A stretch of DNA of 64,000 nt from Tanypteryx hageni (lineage: Eukaryota > Arthropoda > Insecta > Odonata > Petaluridae). Below are positions 10,680 to 23,191 of the stretch, one piece after another. The translations under genes were made by a program, and so were the position numbers. The first letter of the stretch is position 1; every line of letters begins with the position of its first letter. The notes under the pieces are model-generated. The model ran no database searches. It was not told the DNA's origin and saw only the letters and a program-made list of their open reading frames with translations. The stretch covers positions 61,254,057 to 61,318,056 of the forward strand of contig CM054120.1 in assembly GCA_028673005.1 (NCBI GenBank), in the 5' to 3' direction.

Positions 10680-12060
10680 CGCTCTCTCTCTCTTTTCTTT
10701 CTCTCTCATTTCTTTCTCGCTCTCTTTTCTTTCTCGCTCTCTTTTCACTCTCTCCCTTTTCTTTCTCTCTCCCCCCCCTTTCTTTCTTTCTCTCCATCTT
10801 TTCTTTCTCCCTTTTCTTTCTCTCTCTCCTTTCCTTTCTCTCTTTTCTTTCTCTCTCTTTGCTTTCTCTCTTTTCTTTCTCGCTCTCTTTTCTTTTTCGC
10901 TCTCTTTTCTCTCTCTCCCTTTTATTTTTCTCTCTCTCCCCTTTCTTTCTCTCTCTCCCTTTTCTCTCTCTTTCTTTCTCTCTTTTCTTTCTCTCTCCCT
11001 TTTCTTTCTCTCTCCCTTTTCTTTCTCTCTCTTCCTTTTCTTTCTCTTTTCTTTCTCTCTCTCTTTGCTTTCTCTCTTTTCTTTCTCTCTCTCCCTTTGC
11101 TTTCTCTCTCTTTTCTTTTTCTCTCTCTTTTCTTTCTCTTTCCCTTTTATTTCTCTCTCTCCCTTTTCTCTCTCTCTCCCTTTTCTTTCTCTCTCTTTTC
11201 TTTCTCTCTCTCTCTTTTCTTTCTCCCTTTTCTTTCTCTCTCTTTTCTTTCTCTCTCTCCTTTCCTTTCTCTCTTTTCTTTCTCTCTCTCTTTGCGTTCT
11301 CTCTTTTCTCTCTCGCTCTCTTTTCTTTTTCGCTCTCTTTTCTCTCTCTCCCTTTTATTTCTCTCTCTTCCCTTTCTTTCTCTCTCTCTCCCTTTTCTCT
11401 CTCTCTCTTTTCTTTCTCTTTTTTCTTTCTCTCTCCCTTTTCTTTCTCTCTCTCCTTTCCTTTCTCTCTTTTCTTTCTCTCTCTCTTTGCGTTCTCTCTT
11501 TTCTCTCTCGCTCTCTTTTCTTTTTCGCTCTCTTTTCTCTCTCTCCCTTTTATTTCTCTCTCTTCCCTTTCTTTCTCTCTCTCTCCCTTTTCTCTCTCTC
11601 TCTTTTCTTTCTCTTTTTTCTTTCTCTCTCCCTTTTCTTTCTCTCTCTTCCTTTTCTTTCTCTTTTCTTTCTCTCTCTCTCTTTGCTTTCTCTCTTTTCT
11701 TTCTCTCTCTCCCTTTGCTTTCTCTCTCTCTTTTCTTTCTCTTTCCCTTTCCCTTTTCTTTCTCTCTCTCCCTTTTCTTTCTCTCTCTCTCCCTTTTCTT
11801 TCTCTCTCTCTCCCTTTTCTTTCTCTCTCTCTTTTCTTTCTCTCTCTTCTTTCTCTTTCCCTTTTATTTCTCTCTCTCCCTTTTCTCTCTCTCTCCCTTT
11901 TCTTTCTCTCTCTCTTTTCTTTCTCTCTTTTCTTTCTCTCTCTCCCCTTTCTTTCTCTCTCTCCCTTTTCTTTCTCTTTCCCTTTTCTTTCTCTCTCTCC
12001 CTTTTCATTCTCTCTCTCCCTTTTCTTTCTCTCTCCCTTTTATTTCTCTCTCTCCCTCTT
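10680..12060 (+). repeat. 1.4-kb polypyrimidine block
   Basis: The + strand is almost purely C/T, made of irregular (ctctctctcccttttcttt)-type units with rare G (ttgctttc, cgctct) and A (tttatttc). All three + frames and a - frame stay open for 150-558 codons because CT repeats lack stop codons; these are not genes. Confidence 0.95.
11246..11635 (+). repeat. Tandem 195-bp higher-order duplication in the polypyrimidine block
   Basis: The marker tttgcgttctctcttttct occurs at 11291 and again at 11486. Flanking texture (ctttttcgctctc, cttccctttctttc, ctcttttttctttc) repeats in the same order at the same 195-bp offset. The near-identity means a recent segmental event. Confidence 0.85.
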
Positions 12061-14320
12061 TTCCTCGGCCTCGCGCAATCAAAAGAGCTTCATCATTATT
12101 TCAAGTAGACCTTTCGTTCTTTTTTTCTTTTGCAAAGCGCGCCTCTTTTGTCGTGTTTTTTTTTTGTTTTTTCCTCTTTCCTCCGTCATTCTTTTCACCC
12201 ATTTTCTCTTTTCCACAGGTAATCTCCTTACGATCTTCGACCAGGTAGATTCCCTTTCTCGCGCTTTTTCTTCCCGTCGCTGCGCCACCCCTGCACGCCA
12301 CGCACTATCTACCACCTTCCACTACTGCCTTTCTTCTCACTCGTCATTTTGCTTTGCCTTGCTCGTTCCGATGTAAAAATGTAAAATTTAAAAAAACGCA
12401 CAGCTCTCATTTCGCATTTCCGATTCGAAATGAATGTCATTTTCTCGCTCGACTCGTCCCCGCGACGTAACGAAGGGTGACAATTAACATCGATTTGGCT
12501 TCGCTTACATTCCGACGGTGATGTTGTTTGCTGCGACATTGATGAGGAAGGAGGATTTTTGTTAAGGGTTGCATGCACACCGAAGGTAGTTTTTATGTTG
12601 GTCATACGGTAGAGCAACCGGGAGAGGTGATATTTGGGAGAATTTTTGTAGGTGATAATTTTTTTTCAATTACATTTACGCCAGGTGAACAGAAGCAAGT
12701 GTCGCTTTTTATCAAAATCTTGTGTGTTTTACATTTGACTTGAGAATGGGCTCGAATATATTTTAGGGACTCATTTTCGGTGGAATTTAAATTATCATCT
12801 CGTATTTAGAACTCCTTTTCGTCCGGTCACGTAAAATAATATGAAAATTATGACAATGACTCGGGAAAAATTATTGATTTTGGCGACAATTATTCAAATT
12901 TGGAGTAGTTTTTTTCGCTTATGTATTAAATCATTTTTATATCAAAAGTATCTGTTAGTGAAAATCTTGAGCTTTATCATTGTACTACAACTCGTGATAT
13001 AATATACGCGTTCGCGTTGCGAGCAAAAAAAGCCATAAAAATGAATATGCGACTAAAATGACCTAGCAGCGCAATTAGTAACTTGTATCCGGTCATATTA
13101 TTCCGTATAACAAATTTCCGAAAACTTTTGCGTTTTATTTCACATCTTACACCAACGTTAATGTTTTCTTTTCCATTCCAGGAACAATCGTACAGAATTG
13201 GCGACAAACAAACCGAAATTCGAGAAGATATATTTTTTTAAAAAGGCAGCGAACATAACTGGACAAACGCAAGCGGACAGAAATAAAAACTGTTTGAGCA
13301 AAGGACCGTTTGAATAAAACGTGAGGTTGATGAATCGTAATTTATAGGAACCTCCGTAATTAAATTTATACTTAAGTAATCGTGCGCTCTCTCTATTAAA
13401 TTTGCTCACCTGAACGATACTCTGGAGAAATAAAAGTTGTTTCGATAAAAAGGGAGAAGTTCTTTCCCAAAAACGACGCTGACCTCACACGCTAAAGGGA
13501 GAAAAAAAAGAGTTTCTCTTTTTTATATTTTCCTCATCCTTCACTCGTCCCCATCCCTCCCACGCTTCACTCGATTCAGGGAGTTGAATTAATTAGTGAA
13601 GTGGAATGGATACCGGGAGAGGAAAAGAGAGCGGGGAAACGGGAAGAGAGGGATGAGATTGGGGAAACGAAAGGCCTGGTATAGTGGAAAATTAAAGATG
13701 GAAAAGAAGGGGAAAGAAGAAAGAAAATGTCTGTATTTGCGAAGTTTAATCAAAGGGTCTCTTATTACGCATGACCGCTTTTACACTTTGTTCTATTTTG
13801 CGGTATCATTTGCAGTATATAGAACAGTATACAATATCAAAAAAGGTTGCAAAAATTGTTGATACTTGAAATAAAGAAACATTATTTAGATAATACAGAT
13901 TGTTTACAATATGATATGCTGGCAAAATACCAAATTAATTGTACAATAAGAATAATTATTTCAAAAGTTACGAAAAACTTTGGGAAAATTTTATATTCGA
14001 TGTTGCAAGGCACTATTTGGTGGAACTCCATTATATTCTTAAAAAAATTATATAAAAATTTTTACAATTTCCACAGTGGCAATTGAAACACGGCCGATTT
14101 TGAGCGATTTATTGCAATCCCCAGGAGAACAAATTGTGACATCAAGTTTGAAATTTTATATATGAATTGAAAACATCAATAAAATAAAATGATCACAGAT
14201 GTAGCTTGTGTTAAATGAAAAACAAATATTTAGGGTATACAGTGGAGAAGATTTTGTTTAAAATTTCCTATATATACTGAAAACGACCATTAAAATAGGA
14301 GTTAAAATAATAGAAGATAA
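12061..14320. other. No gene supported; weak splice-like site near 12220
   Basis: Sequence is ordinary AT-rich after 12400. At 12202-12219 tttctcttttccacag is a good acceptor, followed 26 nt later by cag|gtagat, but no conserved peptide results. Short frames on both strands (60-102 codons) have no motif. Confidence 0.4.
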
Positions 14321-14904
14321 TTAACCCTAAACTACCGACCACTTATCTGTGAGGCGAGTGTGTTTTTTGTAATCGCTGTTGCTCTCTATTATCTAATCTT
14401 GGAACATCCTGCGTCCTAGTACCTTCAAATGGCTATAGATGGCGTATTTGGATATAGCTTATAATTTTTCAAAACGATTAGTTGAGTGGCAACAGTCGTC
14501 AAAGCCTCACAGACGACGCGTCGTTGACGTTATTTTTATCGTTGTTTTTGGTTTTCTGTAACACTTTTAGCAATAATGTATTTATATACCCTTAAAGACA
14601 TACAATTGCAATACGTTTGTTATTTTAAGACTAAATAAATTTGTATAAAAAAATACTTGATCAACTATTTTCTTTATTTTCTTGTGGTACTGTTTACATA
14701 TTTTGACAATTAAAATGGTTAGGTTTGGCCATTTTTTGTACAAAAAAGGAAACAATTTGGCAATTATATGTTAAACAAATAAAAACAGTTTTAGTGCTCT
14801 CAGCATCCTTTATCACCGAGATATGTGGGTGAGAAGATGAAGTAGTTTGTGAGACGAGGCGTCGGTATTAGCATGAAAAAACTGTGTCGGTAGTTAAGAG
14901 TTAA
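14321..14904. mobile_element. piggyBac-like MITE with TTAA duplication
   Basis: TTAA lies at 14321-14324 and at 14901-14904. Inside are inverted ends CCCTAAACTACCGAC (14325-14339) and, on the other strand, CTCTTAACTACCGAC (14886-14900), matching at 13 of 15. TTAA target duplication is the hallmark of piggyBac. Subterminal segments gtgaggcgagtg (14351) and gtgagacgaggcgtc (14849) recur. The 576-bp body has no transposase. Confidence 0.65.
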
Positions 14905-16299
14905 ACTCATGTCTAACAGTGTACATACCGCTGGAAAGTATTCATATAGATGTTTACATCAAGTGTTACAAAATATTTCATTCAAACTTTTGTAATTCTA
15001 GCTTACTCGTGACAAATCATTGGCATCGTTTATAATATCAAGAAAAAGGACGATGTTATTCTAAGACTTGTTCATCAGATGGTTAGATAGGTAGATAAAT
15101 GTATTTGTTTGAGCGAGGTTTAGGCGTGAAATGATTATAGCTGAAGCCCTCTAGTGAGGTTGAATGCGTTTCCTTTTGAGGAGAATGAGATGGAGAAGTA
15201 GAGGAATGATAAGTAATTGGAAAAGATGGAGAGGAGAGAAAGAGAGGCGAGTTAGGCGTAGAGAATTACAAAGCGAAAGATAACCGGAAGGAGTGCCAGA
15301 TAAATGAGGGGAAAATAATGAACGAACGCGGAGAAAGAAGAAGGTAGAAACGCATGACAGAAAGGGACAGGATGTGATGGAATGAAAAGGAAGCGAATAC
15401 AGGTACATATGGTTCCCTCGAGATTTCTTTAAGAGATCTCCAATGGCAAACTGCGAGAGAGTTCCGATTGATGGAGGATCATGGAGAGACCGTTGAATTT
15501 ATGAGACGGAGGAAGAATTTTATTGATGGCAACATACATGTTGACGGATACTCCCAAAAGATATAGCCTTAATCAACATCATTAGATTTCCCATCCATCT
15601 TCAGAGGATTTGATGTCCAGAGCATTTTCGGGTCATTAAGAAGATGGAGGAAAGCTCTCGGTCGGTCTCCGGTAGTCGCGTAATGGCATCATATTTATGT
15701 TTCGCGGAAAGTACCGTGAAATGTGTTATACAGTGGTTTTTGGCGGTCAGATTATCTCCTGAATGGAGTCTCTCATCCTAAAGATAGAGATTCAAAAGAT
15801 TTCCGAGTAGCGTGTGTGTGTACGCGCGCGCCAGAAGAGGGTGCTTAATGGGAGTGAAATTTTCCTAAATGATGTCGTCCCGTCATCAATTCAATTTTAT
15901 CGCTTGTATCCTCGTGAATTGCGTGATAGGTTCCCTCATCCAAGAGAGATTGTTTTCGATTCCCGAGAGGTTATTTTTGAGTAGGTTCTTTTTACCGCTA
16001 AAATTATCACGCTACTCCTTTCGTATAGCATTATTTTTATGCTAAATGATTTAACTTAGCCGTGAATAGTAAATGATACAATACGTAAGTGAAATTGCAG
16101 GATGTGCTAGTGCTTGTGGGAGGGTCCATAAAATGTTATAAATAATTTGGCCCTGTTTGTTAAGTAGTTTCATTCATAGTCGATATTTCTGTTAATTCCC
16201 ATGCGCATACTATTTTTCTCATAATATTCTTTGATCGATAGCTACCGAATTTGTTATTCAGACACTTGTGTTGATTTTATGTGATGATGCGGATATTAA
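14905..16299. other. No gene seen
   Basis: GA-rich stretch at 15170-15360 produces an 85-codon minus-strand frame that is low complexity. A tgtgtgtgtacgcgcgcgcc microrepeat lies near 15812. Confidence 0.5.
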
Positions 16300-16850
16300 T
16301 CACCCACAAATCGAGTACCAGTATTTTATATAACTTTGAAGATGGTTCATGAGAGTGTCAGAGAACCGGTATACACAGTTGTGCCAATTGACTGCGCCAA
16401 TAGGATCGTCGATTAATCCGATCACACAATTCTGGAATAAATTCGTCTTCATCACACATATGTACAAATCATTCACAAAACTCAACACAGCGATCTGCAT
16501 CGTTTGCATTCATAGAATGCGCTAGCCTCATTTTCCTCCTAGAAGCTTGCAGAATAAGATGTACACTTGTTTTGGAGACGCTGGTCTTACAAACTTTATT
16601 GGAGATCGCGTGTAAACCTGTGATACATTCGCAGCATTGTCTCCGTGGTCTTCCAGAACTTCCTATGTAAACATATACCTCAAACTTATCACGAAACTTG
16701 AAAGAATTAAACGTGTTGGTGGTTCAGTTTCAAACGCGTCTTTCCGTCTTTGCATCTCGTTCAAATACTCCGTTGTACTACAACGCATCAAATTCCTTTT
16801 TCGTTGCTCAAATATCAAACAACATTCCACCATTTTACTCTGTATTGATT
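16300..16850 (-). pseudogene. Tc1/mariner-superfamily transposase pseudogene
   Basis: On the minus strand, across frameshifts, the order of family motifs is kept. GSSGRPRR is the linker; TSVSKTSVHLILQ is the second helix-turn-helix; KMRLAHSMNANDADRCVEFC matches the KM-LVxxLNEDDxDRRVEFCE signature (16470-16534). Then CDEDEFIPE follows (about 16430-16460), and IDDPIGAVNWHNCVYRFSD (about 16350-16405) matches the FSDEAxFxLNGxVNRHNCxYWSD block around the first catalytic Asp. The last two catalytic residues would lie further on (below 16300) and are not recognisable. Several frameshifts and stops rule out function. N-terminal homology upstream to about 16850 is weak. Confidence 0.75.
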
Positions 16851-18239
16851 AACCATGATGTAAAGCGTGCGAACATTTGATATTAATTTATCTTGTTTCT
16901 TCCTACATTTTTACGTTTCATCGACATCATACATTTCTTTAAGGGGCACTGTATTCTGCAAACATTTTACCGCACATAGTGAGAGCTTTGTATTTTCCAG
17001 AGCGTGAAATCCCATTTTCATGTAGCTGTCAATGTCTACGTAGGATGAATGGAGTATTTTCAAATTATCTCGTGACGCATGCTACCCATCGTAGTTGTTG
17101 GCCATCGAACATTTCATTGAAATAGCTTTCAAATGCGGCGAGATCGTGTTATTTCACCTGGACGTTTCTCGCAGCGTAACTGAGAAAATAAATTGATTTC
17201 AAGTCCTCTGAAAAGATCTAAGTCTAATTATTTGGGGGGAAATTTTAGAAAAATGTAATTCCCAAGAATGATGCAAAAATTTTACGCAGGAATCTCTAGA
17301 TTTTTGTGATTTTTAAAACATCGTATCACTTTTTAAAAAATTAAGAACATTGCGAATCAATTGATAGCAGTAACTCCACTTGACTGAGTAGGAATGTTTT
17401 TACCGCGTTTATCCAGTTTATTTTTACCCTCTTAAATGTAATATTGCGCGGCTTTTTATTTTAAAATATCGCAAATTAATAAAAATGAAAAACTTACAGA
17501 GAAAATTTCTGTTGCTGCATTTTATGCTGTAAACTACAGTAGCCTTTTCATTAGTGTCTTTGAGGGAGCATCTATAGCTAGAGAGTTGAAACTCTTACTA
17601 ATAAAATTTATTCCACAACTTTAAACTATTAAAGACTTATATTGATGAAATATTTGTTTCTATTATAATACATACGCTCAAGTCATCACGTTAAGGATAT
17701 TTTTTTAAATTTAAATATATTAAGCAGTTTTCTTTGCGATAACTACTATAACGAGAACTTAATAATCATTTAGCCGATCAATAAACTCATTAAATATTAA
17801 TTTTTTTACATATTTCTCCGTGAACAAAATTTTAATATAGCATGCATAATGAAGAAAGTAGCTCTCTGCTTCTTACTCTGTACTGTTTATATGAATACAG
17901 TGCTCGATATTTCCCCCAGATGGGAGAAGAGTCAGAATCGAGAGGAATTAAGTAGAGTTCTTGGCTTATTTAAACGTGTATTTTGCATTTAAGAAATTTC
18001 TTTGCTTATATAATTCAATTACAGTGTAGAACACCATACTCGTTTATAGCCGACTTGATTCCCTATTTACTTCCAATGATTACGCATGGGAAGTTTTATC
18101 TTACGCAACCTAATGACCCTAATTGCGATAACAACGAAAGTGGACGGCAAAAGAATCTTTAGTAAATTATCGAATAAATGTGACTCTAATTGTTAGGACC
18201 TTTCGCTTTCGCAATTTTTACTGTTCCATTTCTGTCCAA
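16851..18239. other. No gene: AT-rich
   Basis: A stretch at 17565-17640 (agctagagagttgaaactct) faintly resembles the body of the Helitron-like pair at 5.5-7.0 kb. Otherwise nothing is supported. Confidence 0.35.
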
Positions 18240-19370
18240 CCGGAAGGTTGTCCGGCATTCAACTCATTGACGCACGATGAGTATCACCGCTTGTCGTGGC
18301 AATATAAAACAACGTCGCATGAAAATGCGTTTGAAAATGGCTAGAAACGAGATACAAATTAAAGCGGTCGCCGAAAAAATATATATTTATCCTCAACGGC
18401 ACGTAATCTCCCTTTCTTCGCTGTCCCAGTTGTTTTCGCGGATCGCTGAAAGGCTCGTAAACATAAAAACGAGTGTGTCAGTCGAGGTCCCACCTCTTTC
18501 CCTGCGCACTCAATGGCATACCTAATATCTCGCTTGACCTCACCCGACCGCGCGTCGTTATCGGTCAACCTGGTCCCGACACGGGAAAGGCCAGACGGTT
18601 TTAACGCCTTCTGCAATCCTTCGCGAGGATTAGTACACCGACTCATTCCCCGCTAAAACCTCCTACGAAGGAGTATTCCGCCGTATCAGATGTTTACGGG
18701 AGAGATGGATCGAGCGAGTGGGCGATGGGTATCACCCGAGATGAGGACCTCCCCCGCGCGATTTCCAATGGGTCACCGATTCTAGTCGTCACCTGAAGAG
18801 TGGGTGTTAAGGGGCGCCTGTGCCGAATCGCGAAGCTGCCAACTCCTCCGAAAGGGTAGGACCAGTTCTTCCGGATAACTACAACACGCGATGTGGCGTG
18901 TGGAAAACGGGTCCCAGACTGCCCTCGCCATTACAGGCCCACCACCCACGTGCACCGCCCAATACTCTCCGGACGAAATCAGTCCCTCCTCCTCCTATTT
19001 ACTTTCTTGTTGCACCCTCCCACGTACCCACCACTCCACTTGAATCCTTGATCCTAATCAATGTGGCCGCCCCCAAATCCTTTTCCCCTCTCTCTCCCCC
19101 TCACCCTCCGTCTCCCTCCCATTCGAATAATCTCACCTCCTCGAGAATTTCCTTTCCCTATCGCCTTAACGCCTACTCTCTCAAACATCCCACTCTCTCT
19201 CCACCATCTTCAGTAACCTTTGACCTACCTAGCTCTCTCCCCCTCTCCGAGACTCCCTTCTTCCTCTCTCCACTTATTCAACATCTCGGAAAACGTCCTT
19301 CTAATATATCGCCTCCAGCCATCCCTCGCTTTGAACTGTGCCTTCCTGGAAAGGGATGTGTAAAGTGAAA
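18240..19370. other. CpG- and GC-richer patch without recognisable coding
   Basis: The G+C and CpG content is above that of its surroundings, with CT-rich DNA from about 18960. Open frames (182 codons at 18820-19368 +; 95 codons at 18359-18646 -) give proline/serine-rich or motif-free peptides. It could be an unmethylated regulatory patch or an untranslated exon; this is not shown. Confidence 0.35.
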
Positions 19371-20405
19371 TCGTGCAAATTTGGGCAGGTTTTCCCTCGA
19401 GAATAAACGAGGCAACGTATAAGAGCCAACGTGCGGTGACTAAGTTGCAATTTATTCACGGCATTCCACATTTCGTCCTTTCCTATAATCTTTTGAGTCA
19501 AACCGAAACATTTTACGCTTTTAACGTTTGGAAACCGTTCAAAATCGAGTTAAAGCGAAATTGATAGACTTGGCATTCGAGGCATGCTCCAAAATAGTTT
19601 CTCTGCCAGTGATACGCGCACCCTAGCGGTTCACGAGATACACTAGTGGGGTATTTCAATTTTCATTTGTTCATACTTGTTTGAAATACTTTATAGAACT
19701 CTGCAAAAAGAACAGGTAAGTAATCCTGGATCATAAGCGTGCGCTTCTTTAATCTAATCTAGCGAAAACCTGTTCCCTGTGTCTGTAAATATACGATTAA
19801 AAGAAATGTGTACATTTGGTTGGGGCACTTATTCGAAATTAAGGAGTACTTGATAAGAAAAGGTCGAGAAATCCTGCTCCAAGAGGAAACCGTTCCGAAC
19901 CGAATACGCGTAAAAAGAAAGCCCTCAATTGGAGGGCGAATGTATTTTCTTCTCTGCCCGCGATTCCGTTTCGCCAGATTCCATCCCTTGTGATCGCATT
20001 ATTCTGCCATTTCCACGGACGCAACTGACCATTAACCCTCTCTCTCTCTCTTTCTTTAACGCTTTCTTACTCTCTTCCTCCAGCGGCTTGATGTTCCCGC
20101 ACGTGATGTATCAGAGTTGTCCGTTGGGGGATGTCTTTTCTTTTTCTCTCTACTCTCCCAATTGCCTTTACTCTCCAAACACGGGGGATATTTTATTGAC
20201 CCAACGGAAAGGAAGACATCGTCAACGATCTCGGACGAAATAAGGACGCAGCTGCGAGTTCTTTGGAAAATCGGTTATATGGCTCACTCGGCGGTGGAGT
20301 CCTCTTGAGGAGTTGTGATTTAATTTCTCGTTTCTTTAACAAGTGCTCCGTTTGCGGATTATATGTCGATTACAAATTTATTCCGGTAGAAAATTCATTA
20401 TTAAT
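19371..20405. other. No gene seen
   Basis: Several overlapping 60-100-codon frames on both strands lack motifs and splice context. Confidence 0.4.
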
Positions 20406-20984
20406 CCTTCCTCTACCAAGGTATTTTACAACTTATTCCTCCCAAGTTGGGTAACTCAGTTACTCCAGCATTCTTTTGTCATAAATAGTTGTTTATTGGG
20501 AGAGATATGTTAATATTAGGATATCTGTATAAAATAAATAATATAAATAGATATTTATAAAGAAAATAATATTTTATAATTACTTTACAATTGTAATAAA
20601 AGTTTTGCTACCTTGAGTGTTGAGCACAACCAGAGGAGGTCATGAAGCTGACTTGTATTTACAAGTTGTGCACTGTAACATACATTCACATAAGATCATT
20701 CTTTCGTAGTTAAACACGCCCTACCCGTAACCATACTTTGAAAAACTCTTTGCCTATTTCAAACATGAAGAGCATAAGCTGACATAAACGCGTAATATGA
20801 AAATAAATATTTGTAAAAATAATTAATATTTTATAATTACAGCGCAGTTGCAAGAAAAAGTTCTTAGTTACCTTACTAAAAAATGAGTAAATAAGGGGAT
20901 ATGAATGACATCTCAAAAATAACCATTTAAAAAATAGAAAAACTTCGTTGGGGCAACTGAGTTACCCCCCTTGGTTGAGGAAGG
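20406..20984. mobile_element. Candidate inverted-repeat transposon (~580 bp)
   Basis: Two inverted pairs mark the ends. ccttcctctaccaagg (20406-20421) pairs with ccttggttgaggaagg (20969-20984). gttgggtaactcagttactcc (from 20446) pairs with gggcaactgagttaccccc (20951-20969). Inside, a ~55-bp segment (aatattttataattac... then ...cttagttacctt-like) occurs twice, near 20565 and 20825. No transposase; superfamily unknown. Confidence 0.5.
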
Positions 20985-21995
20985 TTTGAAAATCCTCTGC
21001 CACCCATGAAGTCGAAACTCTCCCTGCCTTCCGTAAAGTCTGTCAAATGTAAGGTGCTTCATTTTTAAGGTGATTTAAATTTTTCTTTTTACCAAATTTT
21101 ATATAAACCCCGAAAGTAGTAAATGTACATATCTTTTCAACCCCTCCTATATGAGGAACAAAACCTTAACTCGACAGGACTTCGGTTATCTGATATTTAA
21201 GTCTGTTGATTTAAACAACTACACCACTGAAATGTCACTCTCATGTCCCTCTAATAGTCATAATTTACGCGTGTCAAGATTTGGATGGATTTTTAGCGGC
21301 TTTCGTTATGAATTTTGAATTCAACTTATGTTTTAATTGCTACTTAAAACTTAAAAGTTAATTAATTAGTTAATTAAAAGTGTTCAATAATAAAAATCCA
21401 TTTAAAACTAATGTGTGAAGTTAAAATTAGTTTGTATTGTTGCTGTCCATTTGAATTCAATTCTTTGGAACAATTCAGTAGCGTAATTCCAATTCTGTTA
21501 CTAATTAATACTATCTTTTGGAAAGATTTCAGCAATGAAAATCCGTTTGAAACTTATTTATGACGATTAAATTTTTTTATACCGTCGCAACCCATTTTAA
21601 TTATATTCGTTCATATAGTTCAGTTGGCCGACTGTTTTTGTGCATTCTATGAAATCTTTCTGCAGGCGTACAATCAAGCAGTAGAAAGAAAAATTAATAC
21701 TCTGAAGAACGAGAGCAAAAATAGTCTTTTCTAAGAAATTCTTGCTAATAATAAGTTACACGTCTTTAGTTCAAGGTAAATGTTAAATAGTTTTTCTTAT
21801 GATTTCAAAATTATAATTTCGTGTTAATTGCTATTCAAGTGATAATTATAACGACATAATAAAAATATTCTCCAATGAAATTATTTGACAATTTATTATA
21901 AACAATTTTATGATGGTAAGATTTATTTATATCACTGCTACGATATAAATGCATTACTAAAAGGTATAAAATAAAACAAATTAAAAATTATTTTT
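20985..21995. other. No gene: AT-rich
   Basis: No frames, repeats or ends that I can support. Confidence 0.5.
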
Positions 21996-22259
21996 GCCTA
22001 CCTAATTTTATATACGTTTAAGTGCACTTAAAAGCAAAAAACAAGAAAATAATTACAATTTTCTTGCAAAAATTGGGTGGCTTTTCAGCTAAATATAAAT
22101 GTACAGTGAGTCTTTATGCATTTATGCATATACTTGCTATAATATTAGGAAATAGGAAATATTTTCCATGTGAGCCATCCAAATTTTACAAGGTCATTGT
22201 AATTATTTTCTTGTCTTTTGCTTTTCGGTGCACTTAAACGTATATAAAATTTGTTAGGC
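21996..22259. mobile_element. MITE / foldback element with 86-bp inverted arms
   Basis: Left arm 21996-22081 and right arm 22174-22259 are inverted copies with scattered mismatches; both contain attttatatacgtttaagtg and acaagaaaataattacaat. The unique centre is 92 bp. The 71-codon frame at 22022-22237 is simply the element read through. No clear target duplication. Confidence 0.75.
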
Positions 22260-23090
22260 TAATGCTTCATTTTTAAATAGTTTTATTTGAAATCAGAAAA
22301 GATTTCGTGAAGATATAACTTTATTATTAAGCTTGGACGATTTATATTTAAAAGGATATTATAAAAAAACGATTCCTTTGCTGAGGGTATTGCGCATTAA
22401 ATCGGAGTAGTAAATTCATCGACAAGAATTTTCGATTTTTTCGTATATTATTATAATTTATTGTTTGTGAGTGACATGATGTTACTTATAACGGAAAGAT
22501 TCTTTACAGTAAAGCTCTCGTCTATTCGACAGAAATATTTAATGGAACTGTTTTTTCCACAAGATAAAAAATGTAGATCAAAGCATTTCATCCCCTTTGT
22601 TTGTGATATTCCATGTTTGATTCATAAAGGTTTTGTGAAGTATTAATAGTTCAAAGTAAAATATTTCCAACTTTACTCTTAATATTTTTTTCTTTATTTT
22701 TACATTTCTTTGAAACGGATACATTTCGTTATTTGTAATTCAATTCAAAATCACCTAAGAGAATTTCCTCGAGTTTTCTTAATAGTCTATTTATAAGCAA
22801 ATCTGAAATTCTAATTATTTCGTAAGATTATTAACATATTCACTTCAAAAGATTGAGAATTTGTTCTTTCGTCGCGAGGTTTTATCCTTCGATATTAATT
22901 ATGAGGTCGCCATTATAAAACGCCATCCATCACCATCAACACTCTCACTTCGATGGTTACATCTTTTAAAAATATATTAACCTACGTAAAATACATTTTG
23001 CTTTGAAATGTATATTTCAAGCTACTCTTTATTTACTTATAAACTTATAAAAGTTTTCAGTGAAATAAGCGTTACATGTATTTATTCTTC

Positions 23091-23133
<43 letters not shown>

Positions 23134-23136
23134 CAT

Positions 23137-23191
<55 letters not shown>

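Noticed and set aside
10432..12376. Open frames of 558, 505 and 383 codons (+) and 152 codons (-)
   Set aside because: CT/GA repeats contain no stop codons in most frames; the peptides are only Ser/Leu/Phe or Lys/Arg/Glu and several frames are open at once.
14321..14345. Telomere-like ttaaccctaaac
   Set aside because: Single occurrence; it is the TTAA plus the terminal repeat of the piggyBac-like element.
18820..19368. 182-codon frame in a GC-rich patch
   Set aside because: Pro/Ser-rich low-complexity peptide from CT-rich DNA without splice or start context.
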